64,000 bases of DNA from Brachypterus glaber (GCA_958510825.1 OY294049.1:33508774-33572773); one strand, 5' to 3'; positions 1 to 12,060 are shown, numbered from the stretch's first letter. Numbers and translations are program-made. Notes: generated by a model from the letters alone, not told the origin.

Positions 1-992
1 ATCTATACAAAGAATTAACATTCAAACGAAAAATTTGACCTATTTTGTTTAAGAGTTTCTGAAGATGGGACTAATTTAAAAGTCTCGAAATACGTATAAA
101 ACAATAAAATATTAATGTTCTGTTGACTATATCCTTAATTTCTATTGAAACATGCAGAACAACATCGGATTCTATCAAACGATATCTAAGCTTAGTCAAG
201 GCAAGAGAATCCATCTATACAAAGAATTAACATTCAAACGAAAAATTTGACCTATTTTGTTTAAGAGTTTCTGAAGATGGGACTAATTTAAAAGTCTCGA
301 AATACGTATAAAACAATAAAATATTAATGTTCTGTTGACTATATCCTTAATTTCTATTGAAACATGCAGAACAACATCGGATTCTATCAAACGATATCTA
401 AGCTTAGTCAAGGCAAGAGAATCCATCTATACAAAGAATTAACATTCAAACGAAAAATTTGACCTATTTTGTTTAAGAGTTTCTGAAGATGGGACTAATT
501 TAAAAGTCTCGAAATACCTATAAAACAATAAAATATTAATGTTGTGTTGACTATATCCTTAATTTCTATTGAAACATGCAGAACAACATCGGATTCTATC
601 AAACGATATCTAAGCTTAGTCAAGGCAAGAGAATCCATCTATACAAAGAATTAACATTCAAACGAAAAATTTGACCTATTTTGTTTAAGAGTTTCTGAAG
701 ATGGGACTAATTTAAAAGTCTCGAAATACGTATAAAACAATAAAATATTAATGTTCTGTTGACTATATCCTTAATTTCTATTGAAACATGCAGAACAACA
801 TCGGATTCTATCAAACGATATCTAAGCTTAGTCAAGGCAAGAGAATCCATCTATACAAAGAATTAACATTCAAACGAAAAATTTTAACTATTTTGTTTAA
901 GAGTTTCTGAAGATGGGACTAATTTAAAAGTCTCGAAATACGTATAAAACAATAAAATATTAATGTTCTGTTGACTATATCCTTAATTTCTA
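1..992. repeat. 212-bp tandem satellite, about 4.7 copies, cut by window start
   Basis: The same 212-bp unit starts at 1, 213, 425, 637 and 849, each beginning ATCTATACAAAGAATTAACA. The last copy breaks off at about 992, inside the phrase TCCTTAATTTCTA. Copies are almost identical: copy 3 has C for G in the ACGTATAAA stretch and G for C in GTTCTGTTG, and copy 5 has a few changes near 883-888. The exact period and low divergence indicate a recently homogenised satellite. It probably continues upstream. No coding potential was seen. Confidence 0.97.
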
Positions 993-2119
993 CTTAAATA
1001 AAAGCTTGTTCTTAAAAATGTTTGGACTTTATTTTTTCTTTTTTTAGTCGTCATAATTTTGTAGGATACAAACTTTTTTTCAAATAGGGGACCAGAAGCT
1101 TGCTTCAGGGCGCCGCAAACCAAAGGTTGGTATTATTCCATGCATGGTAATCCTTACATAAAATGTTGTTATCGCTAAATGAGTATGTAACCTAATTTTA
1201 GTTTTAAATTATCTTGTATGGGTAAAAAATGGATTTTTTTAAATTTTAGTGTTGAGGGGTTGTAGGTAAGATTTATATAAAATTGTATTATCAGCCGAGT
1301 TAAGCATGTGTACCAAATTTTAGCTTTCTAAGTATATTCTAAGTGGTCGAAAAAGCTTTTGGCAGATTTGCCCTAAACAAACAAATATCCAAAATATTTT
1401 AAGTTAAATAAAAGCTTGTAAAAAGAGCTTGATGCAAAAAAAAAATAGGTCATTATAAAGCGTTACGATTAAGGAAACTAAATCCAGGTATTAAGTTAGC
1501 AAGCCAGTTAGTTAAAACTTCTGATCAGGTGTTATGGTCCTTCATCCCTGAATTATAGTCTATAGCGAGCAATGACACAGTTCACCGGTTAAGCAAGTGT
1601 GTTACCGAAATTCTATATTACCGCATTTAATAGTTACACCGCTTTTAATGTAATATACAGCGCGAGATAGTGCTTTTTCTCCATTCTTTCCCTTATCCAT
1701 GCAGCACAATGGATGCAGCCGGAATCTAGCTAGGTGATAAATGTCACACACCAAATGTAAGTGCTTACTCGCTCTTCCTTCATTAGTTCACCCTCTCCCC
1801 CTACATAGGGTGGAGGGTCAAAATTGCTCAAAAAGTGCGTTACATAATACCTAAACGGATAATAATTTAGAATGTTATGAAACGAGGAAACATATATTTT
1901 TATTATTGATAATGCGGTAGAATTTATAAATACTAAATAAATTTATTGAATCAATTAGATAAAAATAACTAATATTTCCGTATTTTTAACAAAGGATAAA
2001 TGACCAATCAAATGATATTTTAATAACAAAATTTTATTAACCAATAAAGTGCGGAATTTATCATCGTAAACCGTGATTATATTTATTTTAGAAATGGATT
2101 ATTATTAAATAATATTGTC
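993..2119. other. Non-coding, no feature recognised
   Basis: AT-rich sequence after the satellite. A small GC-richer patch near 1090-1130 (GCTTGCTTCAGGGCGCCGCA) looks like a transposon scrap but could not be assigned. No ORF with protein-like composition was seen. Confidence 0.5.
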
Positions 2120-3120
2120 GGCTTACAAGTAAAGAGCACTAGTTCGAGAAACATGGTTTTGCGATGTTGACAAAAACTTTCATTTTTGTTTTTTAATTTT
2201 TGTAATAAATGTTTTTGGAAAAAAAACTAAAATCCAGATGATATGTTTGGATATAATAATTTCCCATTTAAGGGTAAATAAAAAAAAGTAGTTTAATTCA
2301 ACTAAATTTGAAAAAATACATCGACTTAGTGCGTTTTACTTGTAGAGCTGTTATGGGAAGTAATTAAACGCTTCTTTTTTCTTCTCTAATCACCCCCCAC
2401 CCCCGGAATGGAGTTAAAAAATTCTTATCATCAGATTCAGTTTTGTCGACCCCAAAAACCCCTATAGAGGTATACCAATTTTGAGGCAAATATTGTAACT
2501 ATCTAAAAATATTTACTCCTTACTCTTTCGGGGGTGGGGTTAGAAAATTATCGTATCAAGCCTCTAGCTTAAAGCGTTCTTAAGTGTTTATATCGACATA
2601 AAACGTTATAAAACGCAAAAATACACAAAAAATACTGCTGCCTACAAGAATACTTTCCCTATAGGCATAGGTTAATTAAAGCCAAAAAAGAAAAAAAAAA
2701 AGAAAAAAATAATAAAAATAAAAAAAACATTAAAAAAAATGTTTTTTTTTTCAAAAATTTTCTTTTTTTTGTAAAACGAAATAAAAAAAATAAAAAAAAT
2801 AAAAAAATTATTTAGTAGAATACAAATAGAAAATGTCTCGGCAAACAAACAAGCACTAATTAGTACTAAGTCGCTGTTTTATTAATTCGTTTACGAAAAC
2901 ATTCGAAATAATAAACGTTCTAAGTGACTTAGTGCCTATTGTCAGGATAAAATTTTAATCAAAATCAAATTGGTACGTTTTGTATAGTGGGTAACTCCCT
3001 TGGCAGTCCACCTAGAAGTTAGTTCGGTTTACCTGTACATAGATCATAAAAAATTAATTAAAGTGCCATTTTAATCCCATTTTTTCATAAAGTTGACTTG
3101 GTGCCTTTTACTTGTAAGCC
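2120..3120. mobile_element. Non-autonomous DNA element with terminal and subterminal repeats
   Basis: The ends are inverted: GGCTTACAAGTAAA at 2120 matches TTTTACTTGTAAGCC ending at 3120. The related motif GACTTAGTGCGTTTTACTTG recurs inside near 2329, and shortened forms lie near 2863 and 2920, as in elements with subterminal repeats. The core (about 2680-2811) is made of long A and T runs. It has no transposase ORF. The superfamily is unknown. Confidence 0.55.
2384..2546. repeat. C-rich/G-rich inverted repeat
   Basis: TCTAATCACCCCCCACCCCC on the left matches GGGGGTGGGGTTAGA on the right, with GGAGTTAAA/TTTACTCC continuing the arms inward. It lies within the larger 2120-3120 element and may be a separate nested MITE. 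Confidence 0.5.
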
Positions 3121-3213
3121 CACGATATTACGTGTAATAATAACATAATATGTGTAATAAATATTATATGAATTATAGAATTAAGATTCAATAAAAAAAC
3201 CGGATAAACACTA

Positions 3214-3498
3214 GGGACACTAGATCTAGGTCTTAAGTTAGCAAGACGAGACCCAACGGGAAACGACACGAAACAAAATCGCATCGGTTGCCATGAAAGT
3301 TTCTTCACGGATTTTACAACCCATTATAAATTTAGAAATTAGAGAATTCGGCAGTTTTAAAGTTGATTTTTTGCTAAATTTCATCGTCGCAAATGTCAAT
3401 GTCAGATAACTTATTTTTTTTACGTAAACATATAATTTTGTTTTAAGTCATTTCCCATTGTCTCGTTTTGCTAACTTAAGACCTAGATCTAGCGTCCC
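3214..3498. mobile_element. TA-flanked MITE, 285 bp
   Basis: The terminal inverted repeats (TIRs) are about 50 bp. The left end GGGACACTAGATCTAGGTCT is mirrored by AGACCTAGATCTAGCGTCCC, and the match continues through TTAAGTTAGCAA. TA sits directly outside both ends (3212-3213, 3499-3500), which fits a Tc1/mariner-type target. An overlapping 66-codon ORF has no protein-like features. Confidence 0.75.
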
Positions 3499-3500
3499 TA

Positions 3501-4112
3501 ATAAATACTAGTTTTCTCTAGGATCACAAGTTCAAACATTTTAAATAATTTTCAAGTTCAAAAAATTTAATGCAAAATCATAAAACGATTGGTTCCTCTC
3601 TCATATATTTTTTTAATAGGGAAATCCTTCCGGAAGGAATGGAGGGAATGAAATTCCATTAGCGAAAAATTTCAAACAATTTTTTGCTTATTTTTCAGCT
3701 TTATAACTTATTCTGCGAAAAAAAAAAACAATTTAGAACAAAACAATTGGTTGGCAAGTTTTTCTGTCCGGGTATACTTATAAGCACGATACCTCAAGAA
3801 CCCCTTGAGATTCAGGCTTTAAATTGGAATACGTGTTTCTTACCAATTATGAAATCTATTAAAAAAGGTATTGTACTGAAATAAATCTCTGTAGACTAAA
3901 GCTATTATTCTTGTAATAATTATGTTGTCTAACGTTAGGTTTTTAATTTTTTAAATTAATTTTTAATTAAGACTTTATGTCTTTTGATTTTATTAGTTGC
4001 TAATTATTACTATAAAACAAAGAATTTCACAGTTTGTGATTCAAACATGTCTATCTGTAGATATACATCGTGTCAATTTAAAAGTACTGTCAACCGGGGT
4101 TAAGTGAATCAA
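3501..4112. other. Non-coding, no feature recognised
   Basis: AT-rich sequence. An ORF of 66 codons starting near 3684 is low-complexity and unsupported. Confidence 0.5.
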
Positions 4113-4271
4113 TGGGGGTAAAGTGAATCAAATTCACCAAAAGTTTCTTGCGCTGGCATGAAGCTAATGAGTACCATGAGGCCAGACCCCGTAGTGGTCT
4201 GTCCGCATGGTACTCACGAGCCTCATGCCAGCGCAAGAAACTTTTGGTGAATTTGATTCACTTTACCCCCA
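4113..4271. mobile_element. Foldback MITE, 159 bp
   Basis: A long hairpin. TGGGGGTAAAGTGAATCAAA on the left is mirrored by TTTGATTCACTTTACCCCCA on the right, and the arms continue through GTTTCTTGCGCTGGCATGA and a GTACCATG/CATGGTAC match near the centre (about 4190). A diverged copy of the end motif (GGGGTTAAGTGAATCA) lies just outside on the left. The ends resemble the G-rich ends of the elements at 5349 and 23115. Confidence 0.75.
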
Positions 4272-4364
4272 TCCATCTAGCTAGAAATATTAAAAATTTT
4301 CAAAAACATATTACATATAAGCACAAACTAAAATCGGCGGATCTAGGAGACTTAGCCGAAAAAA

Positions 4365-4488
4365 TTACCGCTAAATTTTTACCGAGAAAGCATTTACCGC
4401 AAAAACATTTACCGCGCAATGAATTAACCGCAAAAGGTGTCACCGCGAAAAATTATTACCCCGAAAACTTTTACCGCAAAAACTACCA
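4365..4488. repeat. Minisatellite, about 15-bp unit, about 8 copies
   Basis: Degenerate tandem units of the form TTACCGCAAAAACAT (variants TTACCGAGAAAGCAT, TTACCGCGCAATGAA). The repetition produces a repetitive reading frame that should not be taken as a gene. Confidence 0.75.
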
Positions 4489-5346
4489 AATAGTTTAATT
4501 ACAATTTTGAGAAAAAAAACCTTCCTCCTAATGGTAATATTTGAAATTTTTATGAAATTTCGTTCAAAATAATCATAGACAAAAAACTTGGGACTATACG
4601 AGGCAAATTAACAAGGTGTTAATAACACCCATTATATATTTGAAAAGTGAAGATTTCACCCACATTTTACCTTTCATGGTCAATTTATTCTTGTCTCCTT
4701 TTAGTTGTACCATAGAGCATGTGAATCAGATGAGCATAAAATCGTTTATCTGTACATTTAGAGCATAGTATGCACGCGACGCCAAGTTTTATAGCTTTCG
4801 CTAAAAAAAATATAAATTTTAGTTTTTTCGTTCGATTTTAAATTATACTATAAATATTTAACCAAACTAATTTTCTTTTCTTTACCCCCAGGGAATCCCC
4901 TTTAAACTTTATCGAAGCTTGAAGTGTGCCCTGATTTTAAACATTTTTTTTAGTAATATGACATATTAAATCTGCCTTGTTATTAGTCTTTTATGTCATT
5001 TATAGTATTTAAAAAATATATACATATGGGTATTTCTAGACTAATGGAAAATTTCATGTCCGGACAGAAAAAATGTTACATAAACACATATTTTTTTATT
5101 TTTGTTTTTTTTTTTTTAATTGTAGGAAAAAAATATAAATAGTGTGCTTGGAATACTACCGAATTAAGATGGACCTTGAATCGTCGATAAAGCGTTTGAC
5201 TTCAGGATATAATATATAAACATATGTAGACTGTAAAAAACATAACCTATATTTTGAAATGGGTACTGTTTTTTTCATTTAAAAAGGGTTGAGACCATTT
5301 TCTTTCATTTTCAACTAATTTTGGTCATTTAGTGATAAAAAAAAGT
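4489..5346. other. Non-coding, no feature recognised
   Basis: AT-rich. It contains only short homopolymer runs and no ORF worth naming. Confidence 0.5.
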
Positions 5347-5348
5347 TA

Positions 5349-5976
5349 GGGGTGACCGGGGCTAATTGTCGAACTTTTCATTCAAATTCAGTTTTTTCCT
5401 TTAATATTGTCTTTTTTTGTAATTGACCAAATAGCAACATAAAACATGAAAAAAATTTTAGGGTATTAGAGTTATGATTTTTTTTGTGAAGTCTCCACAA
5501 ATGCGGTAATGTGCCCCGTCACGGGGCACGTTGTCGCGGCACTTAAAATATTTTTTTTAAGAAATATGAAAGCATTTATAAAAATTATAAATAACTAATA
5601 AGACGTGTGCCTTCCCAAAAACCGATTATTATCTAACTTTTCACTCTTGTGCCGAAATTTTCAACTTTATAATAAACACTCCTAAATGACAATATCAACA
5701 AATAATATACCTTAAACTATTAATATACATATAATTTTCTTATCTTAATATTTTAAATCACTATAAGAAAAAAATATTTACCACAAAAAAATTACTAGAC
5801 GCTTTAATTTTGACATTTTTTTTATTATCTTGCTGCTCTTTTAACTTATTGCTTTTAAGTTTACAAATGACAAATGGACTTTTGTAACAGAGAGGTTTGG
5901 TGTAGAAAACTATTTTACTTTTTGAGATACAATCACTTCGACAACTTACCCCTGCGACAACTAGCCCCGTCACCCC
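5349..5976. mobile_element. TA-flanked TIR element of the G-rich-end family
   Basis: The left end GGGGTGACCGGGGCTAATTG is mirrored by ACTAGCCCCGTCACCCC at the right, with TTGTCG/CGACAA extending the match. TA lies outside both ends. Inside, 5511-5529 is a perfect 9+1+9 hairpin made from GTGCCCCGT and ACGGGGCAC, followed by TTGTCGCGGCAC, so subterminal copies of the end motif are present. No transposase was found. Confidence 0.7.
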
Positions 5977-6087
5977 TATCGAACAAAAATCTATTTGCTT
6001 TTTCCCATTACTGTAGAGAAAATTGGCCAAAAATTATAAATATCCCAAAAACGGCCAGATTTACGGGTTTAGAGTCCGCTTGTTACA

Positions 6088-6127
6088 TTAGTTTTCAGGA
6101 AAAACTATAGTTTTTCCTGAAAACTAA
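6088..6127. repeat. Perfect 40-bp palindrome
   Basis: TTAGTTTTCAGGAAAAACTA is followed immediately by its exact reverse complement, with no spacer. As RNA this would be a perfect short stem. Its function is unknown. Confidence 0.9.
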
Positions 6128-6759
6128 AAAAAAAATATTATAAACATGGATATAAGTAATTTTTATAATATTTTTCTGAAAAAAAAAATAATTTAATTAA
6201 ATTTAAATTGTTAAATAATTTAAAATTTTACCTATACATAAATATCACATGTTTCTAAATGTTTGTCTGTAGATTATTTAGATTACATCTAATGCAAAAA
6301 TATTTAATAACGTAATATAAAATAAATAAAAACACCATAAAGTAAGTATAATACAGAATATATTTATTCTTAAATTATTTTTCGATTTTTTTAAATAAGC
6401 ATGTCTATAAAATTAACTGTTATCTGCTGGTTTTGATAATATTGATAACTAATATTGCCAAATATAATCGAAAATTTAATTTAGTAAAATTTAATTCTAG
6501 ATAAAGACACAGAGAAAATTTTTCACTAAAAGTTACCGTTGAAATCTAGTCAACACATGCTATTATAGCCTAGCGCCCTCATAGCACAAAACAATATTGA
6601 GAATATTGTATAATGCTAAGAACATGCGCTGTTTTCCGTACCTATAATGTTCTTAGATTGTTTCGCAAACTAATTGTTATGTATGGATTGTTTTAAGACA
6701 TTAAATGAATACCGTTTTAACACGTTGACTCCGATATCGGTTTCCAGAGACCCATATCA

Positions 6760-6787
6760 AATATATGGAATGTACATTCCATATATT
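6760..6787. repeat. Perfect 28-bp palindrome
   Basis: Centred on TGTACA, with ATATATGGAA and TTCCATATAT arms plus one more pair outside. Confidence 0.85.
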
Positions 6788-6976
6788 CGATATTTACAGA
6801 TTCCTGCAATAGTTTTTGAACATTCTTAGAATATGCATAATATGCATTAGAAGAATACAGTGAAAAACATTTTAGAATATACCATGCACATGCATAGATT
6901 ATGAATTTTAAGCGCAATAATCAAGCATAATCATAGCATATCTAAAAATTTATTCTAAGAACATTCCCAACGGACT

Positions 6977-7121
6977 ATGTGGATATGATGTTATGATCAC
7001 CGGCAACCTCGACTGGGTTCTACAAGTCTGCCATAAAGTTGGCATCAGATCACACCATATCCACATGAAATGTGAGTCCCTTAGCCAGCTGAATTTCCAA
7101 AATATATTTGTAATTACTTAA
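6977..7121 (+). other. Coding-like island of 42 codons inside an inverted repeat
   Basis: A small GC-richer patch opens at ATG 6993 and stays open to TAA 7119-7121. The composition is protein-like: it begins MITGNLDWVLQVCHKVGIRS, followed by a His-rich HHIH segment. It overlaps an inverted repeat, ATGTGGATATG at 6977 against CATATCCACAT ending at 7066. I recognise no family. It could be an exon or pseudogene relic, or a hairpin that is open by chance. No clear splice signals were assigned. Confidence 0.3.
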
Positions 7122-7919
7122 AGTCTTTATCTAATATATTTAAGATAAAGATATTTGAGGGGGGGTTATGCTTAATGTCTTAGTATGTGAACCACCATTT
7201 GACACTTTCTCCTAACGTCTTTTCCGTAAGATATGCTCTTTTCCGATTCTCTCCAATACGCTTCTATTTCTAACTCTATCTGATAATTAATTCTTTAAAA
7301 TTCTTCTACAGCAATACATTTTAATAAAAAAGGTAAGTTTTAATTTGAATTTAAAAAAAAAATAGCCTCTTGGTTAGAAGGAGACGAGTATTTACTGCAT
7401 AAAGGATTAACTAAATAACTTAAAGGGATATCCGAGTTTCATCTCAAGTTCACACTTATAGGAAGGAAGTAATAAACACTTATATCCTGTTTTTGATGTA
7501 AGTGGATGTAAAAAATATATTTGTTTTTAAAATTATCTTTATCGTAAAGTCTTTATGGACAATAATTTTCTTTTGACAATTAAAAGGAGCTAAGCTGTGG
7601 CTTAACTTATGGTGAATTTGCCCAGTTTTACTTTAAGTTTTAATTTTGAAGGCATACACCAATCAAGTTTCAGATTTTAAGGAATCTACCAATTAGGTAC
7701 AGACACCGTTCTTAACTGTTTTAAACTACAAATCTTAAAAATTATTTTAGTAAAATATATATTTTATATTGATATTTATTAATTAAAACCTTTCGTTGAC
7801 TGTTATATTCCTAAAAAACTGAATCATGATTAGTAAAATCATGGCATACACCAATGAAGTTTTTAAGGGAATTATAGTTTCCTTTGGTATACCCAAGGGT
7901 GCTCCGAAACGGTTTTTGT

Positions 7920-8036
7920 TTGGGGGCGGGGCGGAACAAATATTTCCCAACTTAAAATTGAGAAATTCCCCAACTCCAAAAAAAAGCTTTACCCCTGAAA
8001 AAGTTTGAGTAATTACTAAAAAAAAAGTCCTTCCTC
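7920..8036. repeat. Dispersed repeat, copy 1
   Basis: The phrases ACAAATATTTCCCAACTTAA and AAAATTGAGAA, then CAACTC, CACCTGAA-like and GGTCCT-like segments, recur in the same order and orientation at 56633-56755. Both copies begin after a G-rich run. The family is unknown. Confidence 0.6.
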
Positions 8037-8184
8037 CCTCTGAAAAAAATACCCAACTGTACACTCCAATACTGGCCAATTTCCCAACTGTACCCTCAAG
8101 TTTCCCAACTTTCTACCAATTTCAGAATTTACCACTCATTTTGCCAACTGAACAGTGGATTTTTCCAACTCCTCGAGCGTAATT

Positions 8185-8202
8185 GGGGGGGGGGGGGGGG
8201 GG
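8185..8202 (+). repeat. 18-nt poly-G run
   Basis: Eighteen consecutive G, striking in AT-rich DNA. It could fold as a G-quadruplex, and its length is also prone to assembly or polymerase error. Confidence 0.85.
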
Positions 8203-9890
8203 TTGGCACCAAACACATGTGGCCACATTAACCCATAAAATTGACTCTTTCAAATACTAAGATAGGTAGGGGAAGGCTACACACATCCCTCCATAGCTAC
8301 AGCTCTGTACCTAGCTATAAATTAATTTAAATTATTTTTGTTTGATAACAGAGCACCTATTGTAATTTTTTTGACATTATTGAAGACGAATCGCAGCTTT
8401 CACAATTCATAATAAATTTTCCAATTTACAGTGTTCTTTTTTAATTTACTAAAGACAATCCAATATCGATAAAATCGATTTATTGAGCAAATCCAATAAT
8501 TAACACCGACTGATGTCTTAATTATTTGTAGACATTTTTAAATAACACCTATATGTTTATTGCGAAATATTTCATATTGTGGAGTTTACGATGTGCAACT
8601 TTTTTCGAAACATTAATAAAACTGACGCACCTTAATATTATTTATTTTATTGCGATATATTGATATATTTTATGATATCTTTTATATATGATTTCTTATT
8701 ATTTTCCTTATTTCGTTTTTGTCTTATTTTTGTCGTTTTTAATTAAAAATGAATGGTTTGAAAATATTAACACAAAATAATGCAAATGTAGAGAGGTGTC
8801 GCGAAAGGGTGGTGGGGGTAGCCTCCCCCAAACACGGAGTTGGAAAACTTGACTGTTTTAGTCTGGAAAATGGGAGAATCTTCAGTTTATATTTTCTTTT
8901 CTAAATTGTCTCCCTCCCTAACTTTTTACCCGTTTATTAAAATTTAAATTATTTAGAATTCAAAATGTTTAGAAATATATCAATTTTATAAGACCAATTA
9001 TAAAAAAAACTAATTAAGATATAAAACTAAATTTTAAACTTTCTTATTTAACTTAAACCATATTTTAAATAATAATAATTTAAAAGAAATATATGTACTT
9101 AAGCCAAAAATGTCCTCGTTTGCTGGAAGAGGGTTCTAGCTTGTCGGTATACAAAAATACCGTTAAATTTTAGTAAATATTATAATACCAACGAATTTAC
9201 CTTATTTTAAAACAGTTCTAAAAAAGGAGCATCCCACTTAACTGTCTACGTCAACTAAAAATTCGCTTTTTACATTAACTTAAAATTTAGTTATTGGATG
9301 CTTAATTGCAAGGTATATGGTTTTAATATAAAATTTTCAAATTTTGCATAAAAAAATGTCTATCTGTTCTTGAACATTAAAATAACTTTAACTTCAAATG
9401 CACTTGAGAAGGGTCGGTCTATGAATTAGACTAGAAAATTTCTAGGGGTAGTTACGTTAGTAAGTAGTTATAAAACCTACATACCTGGTCCTTTTTAACA
9501 TAAGTATATAAAAGTATAGCCATAAACAAAACCAACATCATAATTTCAATGAAATATAATATTTATTACTGGTACTTCCGATTGTCTCTAATTCAGTATC
9601 TTTAAATTAGATTCAGGTAACTTGAGATCTTAAGAAGCTACTTCTTGTAGTCGTTAGTCTAGCTTACCACTAATAAAATTCGTAAATATTCATTCATTGA
9701 TAAAACCCAAACTCATAATCATAAAACAACAGGGGATTTTACTACGTTTCAAATTACACCATATAACAATTATTACAGTCGGCTCACACTGTTTACAATA
9801 TTTAAAATTTCGTTACGAGTGCACTAGTGCAATTTTCACCTTGTTAATTTTTATAAGAATATTCCATTAAAATTTCCTTCGTGCAACCTA

Positions 9891-10304
9891 AATGGCGATT
9901 TCTCCCGTTAGATTAGACAGGGACAAAAGTTCTACTCAAAAAGGATAGAAGACATACATACACTCCCACTTCCACCCAACCAAACAAATTCTGTATTTGT
10001 TCTTTGTTGAACAAATATAATATTTACTTGGCCGGGCGAAAAGTGTAACTATATTATTTTTATTAAAGAAATTACTGGCGCCATCTAAATTTTAGTAGAA
10101 TTATCTTATTCTACAGATTCACATTAGCTATGTTCGTTCGTGCCACTCAGTGCTACACTTTCCTGCCAACCAAATAAATACTGTATTTGTTGTATGAAAA
10201 ACAAATACAGTATTTATTTGGTTGGCTGGAAAGTGTAGCACAAATGAGATAGAGATAGGGTAGACGTCTTTTGTTTCATAATTCTAGTTGTAGAGAGCTC
10301 CATT
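9891..10304 (+). mobile_element. 0.4-kb MITE, copy A (forward)
   Basis: About 410 bp running from AATGGCGATTTCTCCCGTTA to GTAGAGAGCTCCATT. A copy in the opposite orientation lies at 13069-13457. Inside, 10159-10233 holds a strong hairpin: CCAACCAAATAAATACTGTA pairs with TACAGTATTTATTTGGTTGG. There is no ORF of transposase type. Together the two copies bracket the predicted SoxF start exon. Confidence 0.85.
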
Positions 10305-10394
10305 ATTACATAATTTTTTCTGACATCTAACAATATCTTGCCTTAAGGAAATTAACGTTTTGTATAGAGCTTTGGTTTTGAATTTTCTTGGGTT

Positions 10395-10958
10395 TAAAAC
10401 ATTTTACTATTCCTTAAAACGACTTTTGTTTGATTAACGCAGTCGTCCCTCCGAAGTGACTGATCGATTTCGTGCTTTTTAGCACTCTTCAGAGCCACAT
10501 ATCGGTAGTAGGGACAACTACGAAAATCAAATCCTTTCCATATATCTCTATATAGAGTTTAAAAATCGTTGTAAGGAAAAGCAAAAACAGCTAGCGACAT
10601 CTACTGCTAAAAGCAGAGACTGGATAAACCTATCGACAGTCCAAAAAAGGAAGCAGTTATTGGTTTCAAGAACCTATTGCACGCTGAAACCAATAACTGC
10701 TTCCTTTTTTGGACTGTCGATAGGTTTATCCAGTCTCTGCTTTTAGCAGTAGATGTCGCTAGCTGTTTTTGCTTTTCCTTACAACGATTTTTAAACTCTA
10801 TATAGAGATATATGGAAAGGATTTGATTTTCGTAGTTGTCCCTACTACCGATATGTGGCTCTGAAGAGTGCTAAAAAGCACGAAATCGATCAGTCAATTC
10901 GGAGGGACGACTGCGTTAATCAAACAAAAGTCGTTTTAAGGAATAGTAAAATGTTTTA
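10395..10958. mobile_element. 564-bp near-perfect palindrome (foldback element)
   Basis: The left arm 10395-10667 (273 bp) and right arm 10686-10958 (273 bp) are reverse complements with one mismatch that I can see (GAAGTG against GAATTG). The loop is 18 nt (10668-10685). The arms include CGCAGTCGTCCCTCCGAA and its mirror near the ends. There is no coding capacity. Such near-identity between arms implies a very young structure or active arm-to-arm gene conversion. An RNA copy would be a long double-stranded hairpin. Confidence 0.95.
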
Positions 10959-11841
10959 TATAGATTTTTTAAATTTGTAAATATCAAACAATTTAATTTA
11001 GTTTATTTTCTTGGGTCTGTGAAAAGCTCTTCTTGTGTTTCAATATTTCAATGATTTTTTTTTTCGTTTCTCCATGTGAGCCATAATACGTATAAGTTGA
11101 GTTGAATACGTAGTAGCTTCTGATGTAAACAGGATCTTACAGAAGGAGAGGGAGGACCCTACCCCCATCCCCCATCCTTGAAAAGTTAGCAAATCGTGAT
11201 TTAGTCTTTAAAAGTTGGTTATTTCTTTATGCAAGTTGGAGAAATGTTTGGTTGGTTGGAAAATTGTTGGTTAAAGCCTTTTTCCAGAGGTGATGACCTT
11301 TTTTTAAATTTTTGCCAGGGGTCAATCTTAAAGCTTTTTTTCATCATAGGTGAGAATTTAGTTTTATAAATAATATTAGTAGGTAAATTTTGGTAATTCC
11401 CCCCAACGATATTTCTTCGCTACGCTCCTGGATGTACATGTAGATACAGCAAACTAAGGCGAACAGTATCAAACGCCTGCCGGAAATTTGTTAATTATTT
11501 TTTTTGTTTTCTTACTTTAAAATTATTAGTTTGGAGTCCAAACTTAGCGAGTTTTCCTATAATATTTCCTTTTTTATCTGTAAAAATGTACCACATGAAA
11601 ATATTAATATAATCAATATATTGCTTATACATAGGAAAATGCTAATACAAATCCTAAGTCTAAGAAACTTTAAAACTTACATTAACTACATATGTTACTA
11701 AATACCTATAGTAAATACTATACTTGATTATTACATAAAATTTTTGGTAATTTTCGACACTTCATACATTGGAGAAAAAATTAGCATTATTAAAAGTTAA
11801 TTAAAGATATGAATCAAAAGAAAGTCTATGAATAAGGCGTG
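10959..11841. other. Non-coding, diverged repeat remnants
   Basis: 11150-11420 carries phrases such as AAGTTGGAGAAATG and TTTTTGCCAGGGGTC that look like a diverged, inverted relative of the repeat at 7920-8036. No gene was seen. Confidence 0.45.
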
Positions 11842-11965
11842 GTCCACAGGCTTGCATACTTATAAACATAAGGTTATAAGCCTGCGCACAAGACACATGA
11901 CTTTACTTCAAGCCAATCGCTGTATCGTAATATGTTATGTATTATGGTTATGCGAGCCTCTGGAC
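11842..11965. mobile_element. Short MITE, 124 bp, family shared with 48941-49057
   Basis: The left end GTCCACAGGCTTGCATA is mirrored by TATGCGAGCCTCTGGAC. The element at 48941-49057 has the same terminal core (CCAGAAGCTTGCATAAG and CTTATGCGAGCCTGTGG). Confidence 0.7.
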
Positions 11966-12060
11966 GGGACTTAAACCAATAAATTTTATTACCTATTTTT
12001 AATAAAAAAGAAAAAACTTTTTCAATAAAACAACAGGTGGTTTAACTAAAATATCACTGT

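Larger units (their letters stand above)
7122..9890. other. Non-coding stretch with repeat fragments
   Basis: Apart from the repeat copy and poly-G tract listed separately, this is AT-rich sequence with many phrases such as CCCAACT and TTTCCCAACT (7940-8170). It has a G-rich patch at 8790-8830 that resembles fragments near 27080-27110. No gene was seen. Confidence 0.5.

Noticed and set aside
1..992. CRISPR-like array
   Set aside because: The whole 212-bp unit repeats without unique spacers. It is a eukaryotic satellite.
4148..4498. 116-codon ORF with repeated Leu-Pro-Lys-His motifs
   Set aside because: The frame runs through a foldback MITE and then a 15-bp minisatellite, which creates the repeats. 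It is not a gene.
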